NCBI GenBank assembly: GCA_039545315.1
Contig: BCIM01000006.1
Coordinates: 911,126-975,125, forward strand
DNA from: Kondoa malvinella
Lineage: Eukaryota; Basidiomycota; Agaricostilbomycetes; Agaricostilbales; Kondoaceae
DNA: 64,000 nt
Reading direction: 5' to 3'
The notes beneath the pieces are model-generated. The model searched no databases and was not told the DNA's origin. It worked only from the letters and a program-made list of their open reading frames with translations. Each line of letters opens with the position of its first letter. Position 1 is the first letter of the stretch. Position numbers and translations under genes: made by a program. This document shows positions 22,704-34,451 of this stretch, piece after piece.

Positions 22704-23125
22704 CTGCAGAGTATGTACGTTGTTGGTACTCAAGCTCAGAGCTGAATCATATGCGTACTAATCTGAATAACTACCCATTCCTCGACCTAGCTCAACATGA
22801 GTGTGTGAATTGGAGATGACGAGAAAACGCTTACGGACTTGTGGGGTCGGGTGTTTGGATTTCCTTGAGCGTGATTGTTAAGCGGAAGTCGGGAGTTGGA
22901 AGAGCGAGGAGTCAAATGGAGATGCAGGGAAGCAGAGGCTGGCTGTGTGAGGGTTTTCGCGTTTCATGTTTCATTTGGGCTCTGCATTGCATGGTATTTT
23001 CGCATCGCGTTCGACTGCTTCCCAGCCATAATCAGGTTTGCTTGCACTCTTGCCTAGCGTGTCCATGTTGTCCTTACTGCTATAGCTTCATCGGGAGTCT
23101 GGTGTTTCGCGGTTTCGCTCAAACG
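22704..23125. promoter_or_regulatory. Divergent region upstream of ERG28
   Basis: This 420 bp separates an unidentified minus-strand gene from ERG28. It may hold the missing first exon of the former (a GTAAGC donor lies on the minus strand near 22831). No repeat or RNA gene was seen. Confidence 0.35.
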
Positions 23126-23812
23126 ATGGACTCGCTCAAAGAATATCTGCCTGCGAGCGCTGGAGGCTGTAGGTGGACTGAAAGATAGATGCAACATGTG
23201 TCTTGATCTCTTGTTCATGTACAGATCTGCCCTATTGGATGCTATTCGTGCAAGTCGCCATGCAAGTTTAGTCGTCTGTCGACTCAATTGCTTGGATCCT
23301 TGCAGATCCTTCCTAGCCCTCTTCAACACTGTCCAAAACTTTACAACAACGAAACTAACGAAACGAGTTTATGGAGGTCGACCTGCTGAAGGTCCGTCCA
23401 TCTTGTCATGCATGAGAATTTATGCTGATATCAAAGCAGTAACTCCGCTGCAATCAAGAACGTTCGGTCTATGGACTTTAACAAGCGCGTTGATAAGGTC
23501 GTTTGCGGCTTACAACATCACAGACAAGTCGTGCGTTTGCTCATCGTTTGCTCTTTCTGAGCTAATTGATGAGAGTTGCGGACAGATGGTACAGCATCGC
23601 ACTAGCGACCTATGTGATCGTCTGCATGCACTACCTGAGCGAACTGTTCATCTTTCGGACGGCGAAGTTGAATGCTGGGTTGTTGAGTCCGCTGATAGTG
23701 GGAAGTAAGTGATCGTCTGCTTATGCTCTTTCATGAGCTAATGACGCATGGTCGTTTTACAGCGTTGTCGTTGGGATGGATGTCGCAGCAGTATGAGTAC
23801 TATGTCTCGTGA
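23126..23812 (+). CDS. ERG28: ERG28, endoplasmic-reticulum scaffold of sterol C-4 demethylation
   Basis: ERG28 is a small ER membrane protein that tethers the ERG25/26/27 C-4 demethylation enzymes in ergosterol synthesis. Spliced exons give MDSLKEYLPASAGG, YLPYWMLFV and ALFNTVQNFTTTKLTKRVYG, then VTPLQSRTFGLWTLTSALIR, SFAAYNITDKS and WYSIALATYVIVCMHYLSEL. FIFRTAKLNAG, SPLIVG and LSLGWMSQQYEYYVS follow, with stop at 23810-23812. The VTPLQxRTFGxWTLTSA..R..AAY and FRTA.L..G..SPLIV motifs and the hydrophobic helices match the family. Five introns are required, all with GT-AG ends and a CTGAC/CTGAT-type branch. Confidence 0.9.
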
Positions 23813-24126
23813 AATCCGCACTACCTATCCATCATCACGCGTCTTTTCTGTTTCTTCTGCTCTTCATGGTCCTAGTGAAGCTATTCTTTGAGTCGTTCAT
23901 CAGAAGGGCCGGGGTATACACAGACTGCTCGGTCCATATGCATTCGTAAGGGTAGAGATGCGTTATGGACCTCTAAGATTCCATTATCACAGAGTGTATG
24001 TATCTTGGAGCACGCAGGCGATGGACTGGATTGCTCTAGTACATGCATACTGTCTATCTCGTTGACGGAAAACATTTCCACTTTTTTTTTGGACATAACA
24101 GCCAAGTGACCAGATACCCTCCGCGA

Positions 24127-25841
24127 ATGGACTACTACCCAATCAAGGATCCTGTATACCCTTCAACAGGCGCAGGCTCAAGCAAAGCAGCGAAACAGGA
24201 AGGGCGATACTGGAAAGAGTTCAGGACTTCGACTTTTATCAAAAACTATGCAGCCGTCACAGATTTATACTTCTCGCCTGCTGCACCTCATAGATTCGCT
24301 GTAACGAGCGGGACCAGAGTGCAGATATACACTCCGAAGACGGCTCGGGTAGTGAAAACGATTTCCAGGTTCAAAGAGACTGCTAGGTCGGGTCATATCA
24401 GGGACGATGGCAAGCTTATTGTGGCCGGAGATGATGGAGGTCAAGTTCAAGTCTTTGATTTGGCTTCAAGAGCTATTCTCAGGACAATAAAAGATCATCA
24501 GCAGTCAGTTTCGGTCGGTTCAATGCTGGTTGCAGCTGATCATTCGCTCAATCTGACAGGCCTGTACACACAACTCTTTTCTCCTCTACCTCTTCAGCCC
24601 ACAACACACCGCAAATCCTCACTTCATCAGACGACGGAACAGTCCGAACGTTTGATCTCTCAACAGCCGCACCCATATCTACCTTTTCCAACCACGCAGA
24701 CTACGTCCGAACAGCTTCCTTCCTACCCTCTAATCCAAACATGTACCTTTCCGGTTCATACGACGGAACAGTAAAGCTATGGGATGCTCGGTCAGAACCA
24801 GATTCAGCAGAAAGCATGTCCTTTAACCATGGCTACCCAGTTGAAAAAGTCCTCATACATCCTTCCGGTACAATGGCGATATCAGCTGGTGGTCCTTTGA
24901 TTCGAATATGGGACTTGCTATCAGGTTCAAATCGACCTTTGAAAGCTTTATCGAATCATCAAAAGACCATTACCAGTCTATGTTGGGGTGATCATACCGA
25001 GTACAAGAAGCTGCTTAGCGGTGGTTTGGATGGCTTGGTCAAAGTGTATAATATTGAGGATGGGCAATGGAAAGTTGGTCATACGATGCGTTACGGCGGT
25101 CAAATCTTGTCCATGGCTCTATCTGTATGTCTACTCCTTCCGTGGGCTTTCTGATCTGATATGGGCGTAGCCATCGGATTCCACCCTCGTTGTCGGCTCA
25201 GCAGACGGCACTCTTTCAATCCGCTCGAAACCGACTGGTCCAGTAGTGCTGGGCGGAAAGACCCGAACCACAAAGCGTCTCGAAGCGCTTGAAGAAGCAA
25301 AACGCAACCCGAAACCCAAACCACTCGAAACGACCTATCGTACATCAAGCAAGAAGCGTCCTCCGAAGTTACAAGAATGGGATCGGTTAATGCGACATTT
25401 TCGATATAGCGATGCGCTTGATGCGGTATTGGAAAGACCTGGGATTGATCCAAAGAAGGTCATTGCGCTGTTGGATGAGCTCAAGAGGCAGAATGCGTTG
25501 CCGCAAGCGATGGGCGGGAGAGACGATCAGGAGTTGTTGAGGATATTGAAGTTTTGCTCGAAGCAGGTCTCGGATCCGAGATGGGGAAGCAAGATTAGCG
25601 AATACATTTCTGTTCTCATAGGTCAGTTCTTGCTGCTTCAAGGTGGATTTCAGGCTGATCTGTCGTAGATCTATATGAGCGTGTTCTTGGGCAGTCGTCA
25701 GCTATAGATCAGACGTTCCAGTTGCTGCAAAGGAAGGTGCAAGAAGAGATGGAGTTCCACAATGAGCTGAACAAGATACTTGGAGGATTAGAGATGCTTT
25801 TTTCGGCCAGTGATAGACCGGGAACAGTGAGTCAGGTCTAG
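24127..25841 (+). CDS. UTP15: UTP15, WD40 subunit of the small-subunit processome (t-UTP)
   Basis: UTP15 belongs to the t-UTP/UtpA complex acting in rDNA transcription and early 18S rRNA processing in the nucleolus. ATG 24127 begins MDYYPIKDPVYPSTG. WD40 repeats follow: YFSPAAPHRFAVTSGTRVQI, GHIRDDGKLIVAGDDGGQVQ, ILTSSDDGTVRTFDLST, YLSGSYDGTVKLWDAR, AISAGGPLIRIWDLLSG and LLSGGLDGLVKVYNIEDG. The UTP15 C-terminal domain starts at about KLQEWDRLMRHFRYSDALDA and includes ELKRQNALPQAMGGRDDQEL. Introns at about 24504-24560, 25123-25170 and 25620-25670 join frames; the stop is at 25839-25841. The frame is open upstream of 24127, but that part lacks family resemblance. Confidence 0.9.
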
Positions 25842-25962
25842 CATGGAGTGCGTGTATTAGCTTTGTGTGCACTGTATTACTATTGACGGCACGAATTGAA
25901 GCAACACGAGTGAACGCGCTTGGACCGCGACGAATATTCTCCGCTTGCCCTGACGATTGCAC

Positions 25963-28900
25963 ATGGAGCCCTCAATACCTAAATTAAGCGATCATGCTAG
26001 CATCAAGACTAAAGCGGAGCCAGCAATTAGCCGCTCACTGCCCCCTCCTCGCTGTTCGCATTATACGAAGTTCCTTCTCTTTCTGGCATTGTTCTTCCTC
26101 TGCACCCCTTCTCTGGCTGTTATGATATCAAAGACAGGACTCTACCTAGCACTCTTGATCGGCGGTGCTGTGTCAACGCCTGCTCCAATCACTTTCGAGG
26201 ACCGAGTCAATGTCATTGCAAGACAATACAACAATGGCTCTGAACCAATCAATGCGAATCAGAACATCTCCGCACGTTAGTCTAGAGCGCTTGCTGTCCG
26301 ATCATCTGGCTGACTCTTGTGATCAGCTTTGACGAATGGAGGTGAATTGTGGTCAGAAGCATACGAGCGGACAAGAGACATCGTCTCTCAAATGACACTA
26401 GAGGAGAAAGTTCGCGTCATCACTGGTCAAATTGGTCGCTGTGCAGGAAATACCGGGGCTGTCGAGCGTCTAGGAGTGCCTGCTCTGTGCTTGCAAGATG
26501 GTAAGACTCTCTCCTGCGAATTGCGATTCAGAAAGCTGATGATACTCCAGGACCGGCGGGTGTCAGACCTGCGTTCGGGCAGACCCAATTCGCCCCCGAG
26601 ACTACTCTGGCAGCTACTTGGGATAGGGAATTGATCTACCAGTCTGCGAAAGCGATGGGTCAAGAGTTCAGAGATTTGGGTGTCAACATCGCTTTGGCAC
26701 CTGTTTCAGGTAAGGTCAATCGTACAATGCGACGACAGTTTACTTACAAAGGCTTTAGGAGGACCATACGGTCGATCACCTTTGGCAGGAAGAAATTACG
26801 AAGGGTTCCACGCAGATCCATACGGTAAGTCCATTCTCCAAGGTAATCTTTCCTGATTGCTTACAGAGAATCAGCTTGCGGCATGAGTGGATATGAATCC
26901 ATCCGTGGCATGCTAGATGCTGGTGTTTTGCGTCAGTCATTTGCCCGGAAATCATGCTGTAGCTGATCTTCCTTCATAGCAACTGTGAAGCACGTATGTA
27001 TCTAGTCTGCCACGAGAAAAAAGCTGATCTCCTAGAGATAGTACTTGGCCTACGGTATGTATGGAGTTTGCTATGAGAAATTAGCTGATTTTGTTGTTCA
27101 GAACAAGAAACTTATAGGAATTTGTATGGTGTCACCGCTAGTTATTCCGTGTTCCCTGCCAGCGAGCAGCTCCCTATCTCATCGAATGTCGGGGATAAAG
27201 CTACGCACGAACTTTACCTTTGGACCTTTGCGGATGCTGTCCGTGCGTAAGTCTGCAGCCTCTACAGTAGTGATTGCGGGTCGCTCATGTTTGTGCTTGT
27301 GCTTAATTTAGAGGCAGTCCATATGTGATGGTAAGGCAGAACTTCATCCTCTTTGAATCAACTAATCTTGCATGGAAAGTGTGCCTACAACGAAGGCTTG
27401 TCCTCCTCTGAAGCTGTCTGACGTAGCTGAAGATCTTCCAGTCAATCAAACCCACGCCTGTCATAATCGTGAGGTTTTTCAGGATGCAAGACCATCTTTG
27501 GACTGATGACGGCCTCTTTCAGAATACACTCAGAATGGCCTGCTCAAGACTGAATTGAACTTTGCTGGTGGGATCCTGTCCGAGTAAGTCTGAGATGCTA
27601 GGTCCGACTCGGAGCACTGACTTACTGTCTCGAAAGTTGGGGAGGAGTTTGGGCATCAGAAGAAGCTTCCATTGGTGGCCTCGATCTGCTCATGGTAATT
27701 CTCAGCTCACATACATTGTTATGCTGTCTCACGACCTCAAAGCCAGGTTTCGGTTACGGCGGAGCGCTTGGAACCTTTTGGGGACCCGTGAGCAGTCCTT
27801 GCAGTATGAGCGGCCAATTTCTCACGCGCGGACCATTCTAGGAATTGGTCGACCTGGTCAACAACGGCTCTGTTCCTCAATCACGAGTGGATGACTCGGT
27901 CATCCGCACCCTTACGCCTTACTATGCTTCTGGCCAAGTCGATGACCCTCTGCCTTCTGTTCCTTTTGATGCTGGTATGGCTCACCATGCACCTTTGCTA
28001 ATTATTCTAATTGCTGTGATAGTTGGAGCTGCTGGCAACATCACCTACCGCAACGTTCAGAAGAAGTCTACTTTAGAGCTGCTCAAAAAGATTGGTGAAG
28101 ATAGCGCCGTGTTGCTGAGCAACAAAGGTGGTCTGCCTCTCAAATCGCCTCAACGTATTGCTATCTTGGGATCTGATGCTGGACCTGGCGAACACGATCA
28201 AGCAGCAGGTGTGAGTTTTCGTCTGCCATGTCGACATCAAGTCGCTTACCTTGACTGTCTTAGGGTGCTTTCGGGTAGGTCACGATGTGTTTATCTCCAC
28301 TTCAACCGCTGACAACTGCATTTGTGTTTAATCAGTGATGGGTGTGACTATTTGAGCAACAATGGAACACTTTCCCTGGCATTCGGTTCTGGCTTTTCTT
28401 TCCCTCACAACCTGGTCACACGTAAGTCTCGTATCATTATTCAAGGGCACTACGCTGAGCTCTGTACTCAGCTCTGGCGGCCATCTCTCGTCGTGCTGCT
28501 GAAGATGGTTCGCTCGTCCGCTATTCGATCAACAACACCGACATAGAGTATGCTCAAGAGATTGCTGCAGATGTGAGCATGTCTTTCCATGCAGCGGATC
28601 TGTTTGATCATTGCCGCAGTCTGATGTCGTTCTTGTCTTTGCCAACTTCTGGACGGCTGAAGGCCAAGACCGAGTTGACTTGAAGCTCGGCGACAATGCA
28701 GAAGAGCTCATCGTGGCAGCAACGCAAGTCAGCGACAATGTCATTGTCATCCTGCACATCCCCGGTACAGCTGATCTTGAAGCCTTCGCCGACAACAAAA
28801 ACGTTACTGCGATTCTCGCACCTCTTCTTCCCGGCGAACAGACAGGCAACTCGCTCGTCTCGGTCCTGTATGGAGACGTATCCCCCTCTGGCAAGCTACC

Positions 28901-29534
28901 TTTCACTATCGGCAAATCGCTAGATGACTACATCCCCAACTCGATCGTTCAAGATCCGGTTTACGCACCTCAATCCAATTTCGACGAGGGCGTCAACATT
29001 GATTACAGATGGTTCGACTCACAAGGCATTGAGCCTCGCTTTGCCTTTGGTCATGGTCTTTCGTACTCCAGCTTTGGCTACTCGAACCTTCAGCTTAAAG
29101 AGACGTACAAGCCGGACGAGGCAGCCTACCAGAAGACAGCCGAGCCCTTTGAAGATTACGCAGAAGGTCTTTCGCTCTACGACATCATCGCTATCGCTTC
29201 CGTTGACATTACCAACACTGGCAAAATGGTCGCATGCGAAGTAGCTCAGCTCTACGTCCAATACCCAGAAGGTCTCGAACAACCGCCAAAGCAATTGAGA
29301 GGTTTCGAGAAAGTCAAGCAGTTGCAGCCTGGAAAGACCGAGACTGTCTACTTCCCTCTTAGACGCAAGGATCTGTCCGTCTGGGATGTCGTGAGGCAAT
29401 TGTGGAGAGTGCCATCTGGAGAATACGTGATGCACGTCGGTGCTTCGAGCAGAGACCTACCTTTGGTAAGTTTCTTCGTGGCATCAGGCATTGCTTAGCT
29501 GACGATGCGGCAGACTGCAACTTGGTCAAAGTAA
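25963..29534 (+). CDS. Secreted beta-glucosidase, glycoside hydrolase family 3
   Basis: GH3 beta-glucosidases release glucose from cello-oligosaccharides and wall glucans outside the cell. Two in-frame ATGs precede hydrophobic segments: 25963 (a long N-region before HYTKFLLFLALFFLC) and 26122 (MISKTGLYLALLIGGAVSTP, a classic signal peptide, perhaps the true start). The catalytic domain shows MTLEEKVRVITG, LCLQDGPAGVRP, NIALAPVSGGPYGRSPLAGR and YEGFHADPY. TVKHYLAYEQE, SPYVMCAYNEVNQTHAC and GGILSDWGGVWASEE (Asp nucleophile) follow, then LDLLMPG. The GH3 C domain and a Fn3-like tail close at ..SGEYVMHVGASSRD and TATWSK, stop 29532-29534. Many introns with exons of 13, 14 and 19 nt split the 5' half, and one intron (near 27400-27445) needs a GC donor. 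N-glycosylation sequons are frequent. Confidence 0.87.
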
Positions 29535-29690
29535 GGCGTATCAAAGTGAAGACTTTGGCAAAGGGCAGAACAACATATTTATACATGACTGTATATAGCT
29601 ATCAATCGTATGCTGTTGCTTGCAACGTATTCGCAGTAACATGCCACCTCTTGAAGATTGAAGTGACGCGCTTATTTCTCAAGAACTGCC

Positions 29691-31584
29691 ATGTCTGCCT
29701 CTACTTCAGGCGCTGAGGCCTCAACATCTGGATCTGTACCAGAGTGTAAGCTTGCTGGTAGGTGGCAGATGAGCGAGAGCTGAAGGCCAAAGCAGACGAA
29801 GGGCAATATGCTGCCGTGGACAAGAGTGACTAGACACGATTTCAAGCTCTGATTCAAGGCTGATCTGGCTTTCTATCAGTCCTCGAGAAGGCAGGCCCAA
29901 CAACAGAGGAGAACTTTTCACCTGGAGAAGCCGTACGTCCTATCGCAGCCGCTTTGCATCACGCTCATGCAGGTATACGTCAACAGGTCAAGGACTTTCT
30001 ACGCAAGACGTGCAAGATTCTCGTCATTGGCGCTGGTGGATTGGGCTGCGAGATCTTGCAAAACCTCGCTCTGCTTGGGTTCAAGGACATTCATGTTATC
30101 GACATGGACACGATCGACGTCTCGAACCTCAACAGGCAGTTCTTGTTTAGGTAAGAGCTCTCATTCTTGTGCTATGTGCCATTTAGCTCAGGGGACTGCG
30201 AATGTTGTAGGCAAAAGGATGTTGGCAAGAGTAAAGCTGTCGCTGCGGCTGATTTCATCATGAAGCGCGTACCAGGCGTTAAAGTCAGCCCGTATGTCGA
30301 GCGATATGCTGTGCCGTGCTTCTGCTCAGTGTGGATCTGGCTTGCAGCTATTATGGCAAGATCCAAGACAAGGACGAAGATTACTACATGCAATTCAATC
30401 TCGTCATCTGCGGGCTAGATTCTATCGAAGCTCGTCGCTGGATCAACTCCACCCTCATCAACATGGCTGATCCTGAAAACCCAGAGTCTTACAAACCTTT
30501 GATCGACGGTGGTACTGAAGGTTTGCTGACCTACGGACGCGCTAAGGCCAAAACTGATGTTCGCTAAGGCTTCAAGGGCCAATCAAGAGTCATCCTACCT
30601 ACCATGTCATCTTGCTATGAATGCTCACTCGACCTCATTACTCCTCCAACCGCGTTCCCAATCTGCACGATCGCCAACACACCTCGCTTACCAGAGCATT
30701 GTATTGAATGGGCTTCTGTACTCGAGTGGCCAAGAGTCTTCAAAGGTATGATGCTTTCTGCTCATGTCTTGTATCAATCAGCTGATGCTTGAATAGACAA
30801 GAAGATGGACACTGACGATCCGGATCACATTCAGTGGTTGTTTGATGTTGCTAGCAACAGAGCAAAAGAGTTTGGGATTGAGGGTGTGACTTGGAGCTCT
30901 ACACAGGGTGTCGTCAAGAACATCATTCCTGGTAGGCGCTGAAGCACTTAATCGGTCTGCCCCTGATTGTCTGCTCTGACGGCTTACAGCTATCGCAAGT
31001 ACGAACGCCATTATCGCTGGTAAGTGTCTTCATTCCTCATTGGGCATTTACTGAGATCGCTATAGCTTCCTGCTGTAATGAAGCATTCAAAATCGCTACC
31101 TCCTCAGCGCCTTATCTAGACAACTACATGTAGGTGTCTGCATCTTCTGCTGTGTACACAGCTACAAGAATGGCCGGGTGCTTACAGGCTCTACGTTGGC
31201 ACCAACTCAGTCTACACCCACACCTTTACCTACGAGAAAAAGGAGGAATGTCCAGCTTGTGGCGGAGAGTCGACAGAGACCACTCGACCTGCTACATCTA
31301 CTTTACAAGAGCTCATGGACTGGCTACTTGAGAATCCGGGCTTGTACGTCTTCCCCCCTCATCACTCAGATTTGAGACTTATTCTATCACACAGCCAAAT
31401 CAAAAGACCTTCTCTGTCAACGGGAAGCAAGCAGCTCTACATGCAAGGTCCACCTCAGCTCGAACAGGCGACTAGACCCAACTTGGAAAAGCCATTATCG
31501 GAATTAATCAAGTCTGGGGAAACGCTCACTGTCACAGACAGCGCTTTGCCTTTCTCGATGAGCTTGTCTGTTACATTGGGCTGA
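29691..31584 (+). CDS. UBA3: NEDD8-activating enzyme E1 catalytic subunit (UBA3)
   Basis: UBA3 with ULA1/APPBP1 activates NEDD8/Rub1 for cullin modification. The start at 29691 gives [15 protein letters not shown]... The nucleotide-binding loop [20 protein letters not shown] is followed by [51 protein letters not shown] and [18 protein letters not shown] carries zinc-ligand cysteines. [19 protein letters not shown] holds the catalytic cysteine. [19 protein letters not shown] and a [18 protein letters not shown] zinc site come next. The C-terminal ubiquitin-fold domain ends SMSLSVTLG at 31584. IIPAIASTN together with the HCIEW adenylation loop separates UBA3 from the SUMO E1 UBA2. About seven short introns interrupt it. 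Confidence 0.9.
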
Positions 31585-31792
31585 AGTGCAGGAAGGGTAC
31601 AGGGTTGAGCGAAAGGAAAGAAACAGCTCAGAAAGGAAAGGACTACCAATTGCATGTATACCAAGTTGACAGACCGATTACATGGCTTGTTTGCCAGTCG
31701 CAGGGATGAAGGATCGTGATTGCCCCTTTTGATGTGGCTCATTGAAATCCCATTGAATGATTACAAGCATTTGTTACATTCGCGTTCACCTT

Positions 31793-34164
31793 TCAAATCA
31801 ATGTCTTCATCAAACCATCCAACAATCTCACAACACCAGTAGCGCCTCTAAGATAGTCACAAGCACAGATGTGAGCGACTATATCGTTTCTCAAGCAGCT
31901 GCAGACTTACGCGTCCGGGATATTGGCCTCGCTAACTTTGCTCTTCTCAATGTAGGCACTTCGACCGGCTTTAGCTTCAAGGGTAGCCGTTGCTTCTTGA
32001 GCTTCTTTGGCAGCGGTGTAGGCTTTCATAAGGTTTGACGAGTCCATGGCGAAAGTACCAATGAATGATGAGAGAGGGTCTACGAGTGTTCTGGATGGAG
32101 GCCTGGCACGAGTGTAGCCCATGAACTTGTTCAAAGCGCCCTAGCACAGTATTAGGCGCTAGAGAAGTAAGGGAGATTCATATAGGCGGACCTCGAGAGC
32201 TTTAGACCAGGTGGCAGAGTCTACCTTGGAGTCTTCCTTCAGCTTGGCGAATTCTGCTGCTAGAGCGTTGAAAAAGATGGAGAACAGAGCTCCTGAAGTT
32301 CCACCCATTGCTTCTTCTGCGACTTCACTGATGACTACAAAGGCTGAAGCCAGATTACCGGACGCGAGCTTGTCGGAATCGATCTTTGATAGAACGCCTT
32401 CACATCCAGCTTTGAGTGTCAGACCCTGTAGCCTAGTCAGTATCATGTGTCAATGAGCTTAGGAATGACCAAGCTCACACAGTCACCATCTCCGAGAATG
32501 CTGTCGTATTTGGTCAATTCTGGCTCGGCGGAGATAGCAGACTTGCAAGCGTTGGTGACAGCAACAATGAATTGCTTTTGATCAGGAATTGCTGGTCCGC
32601 CTTGCGCTACTGCAGCCTTGGGCTTTGTCTTGGAAGATTCGTCTTGGCCTGCAAGGGCGTTCTGAGATGGTTCACCTTTGGGTGTATTTTTCCACGCTGG
32701 GGCGAGGCCTGGAGCGTCCAGTAATTCGATCAGGTCTGACGCTGAGAAGGAGTAGCCTTGTACTTTGGCGGTTTCTGAAGGCAGACGAACGAGAGAGATG
32801 CTGAAGCCAGGCATGTTGAGGGATGTCATGCTGCACAGACGATCAGTCATGACCTTGAGGCGTTCGTATATGCTCACAAAGTACCGCTGATGGCTCTCTT
32901 GACGTTGACCTTGTTCTGTTGGCACCAAGAGCCAGCTTCTTTGAGGGCAACACCCAATTCCAAGTCACTCAAACCGCCAAGGTTGTTGACGAGAAGAACG
33001 ACATTGTCTGAGCCATCAAGCTTGAAGTCGACGAAAGCGCGGTCTTGATCTTTAGGGTTGGTGAGGACATTCATAAGGTCAGCGACCAGGTTGGTAGTCG
33101 ATGTGAATTTGGCAGTGCGGTTTCCGGGCTCGTTGTGGATGCCCATACCGATCTCGACCTCGTCTTTGCCTAAATGACTTGGCTCTCCTTCGTTTCCGGG
33201 GATGCTAGAGGGTAGTGAGTACTGCTCCAGTCGGACGCTGATGCACGTACTGGCAGTGCTCTAGACCTACTCCAATAGTAACAGCATTGTCGGCAACGTA
33301 CTGGGCTACAGCGTGCACATCGTTGAGGGAAGCGCTGTGAGTTAGTAGGAATTGACATGAGTTAACACTCAAGCCAACGGTTCCAAACTCACCCTTGCGC
33401 AGCCAAAGCACCAGCAATCTTGTACACGAGCACGGTCGCGGCTAGACCTCTTCTGCCCACGATTCCACCTTGCTCTCTGCCTACCGCAACATCCTCGCCA
33501 ACCACAACCATTCTAATGCTGTCACTTCCGCCTTGAAGAGCCGAGAATCGCTCTTTCGATAGGCCGAATTGCAAGACATCTCCAGTATAGTTCTTGACTA
33601 CTACTAGGGTTCTGTATAGACTTTAAGCAACGATATGGTACGATAGCGAGTTGACTGACCCTTTGCCGACCGACAATCGCTCTAGAGCAGCTGATACTTG
33701 TCTTGAATTGGGAGAAGCAAAGGTCTGACCACATACTGCTGCGCTGAGGATGCCTTCGCCAACGAAAGCTGCGTGAGCCTGAAAGATGTCATTAGAGCGT
33801 CAACCTGAGGTGTCTGAGATATGTCTTACTGGCTCATGCCCACTTCCACCTCCGGATACCAAGAGAACCTTATCTTTCCCGAGATCTGCGCGGTAGACGA
33901 CCTGGGCAGAAGCTGATCAGCTAGATTCATGCTGCTCCGCTTCGACTTCTCACCTTGTTCTCGACATCCAGGCGTAGCGAGCTGCTATAGCTTCAGCGTC
34001 TCAGTCTACTATTAGCATTTGAGACGCACGGATTCGCGTAGACTAGTCCAGCCTGCAGCATGTCAATGTCAGCATCTGCACCGCGGTCAACAGCTTGGCA
34101 TGAGACGTACAATAGAGTTGGTAACGAGGTTGTCGGTTGAGGATACAATGTGTTTGGTACTCAT
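31793..34164 (-). CDS. DAK1: Dihydroxyacetone kinase (DhaK-DhaL fusion, DAK type)
   Basis: The enzyme phosphorylates dihydroxyacetone with ATP in the cytosol, serving glycerol use and detoxification. ATG 34164 opens MSTKHIVSSTDNLVTNS. The DhaK domain shows VLLVSGGGSGHEPAHAAFVG, EGILSAAVCGQTFASP, VVVKNYTGDVLQFGL and MVVVGEDVAVGREQGGIVGR; later come GMGIHNEPGNRTA and LLVNNLGGLSDLELGV. After an Ala/Lys-rich linker the DhaL domain has DSILGDGDCGLTLKAGC (Mg/ADP binding) and EEAMGGTSGALFSIFF. The frame would stop at 31907, but a GTAAGT donor there and the ATCTTAG acceptor near 31850 join PDA to GATGVVRLLDGLMKTLI. This is the expected family C-terminus, with stop at 31793. About nine introns. Confidence 0.9.
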
Positions 34165-34451
34165 TGTTACTTCTGCGAGTGCAAGTGTATAGACAACAGA
34201 TTAAAGCAAGTGTCCACTCAGGGACAACACATTTGCCGTTATGACCGTCCCGCTTCATGCAACCGGTTGACAGTCGGGAGTGCAGTCTTCTGCTTACTGA
34301 GGACATGAGATGATGGAAGCTTACAGACTATTGCATGCTGGGATAGTGTTGGACTGGAATCACCGAAGAAAGTACTGGACAAAGACAATCCCATTCATAA
34401 TACAATATCCATCCGTGCTGTCGTATATAAGCATCAAGCCCATCCTGACCC

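Noticed and set aside
24043..24126. Upstream in-frame extension of UTP15
   Set aside because: It lies in a T-rich 5' region and has no resemblance to the family; ATG 24127 gives the expected start.
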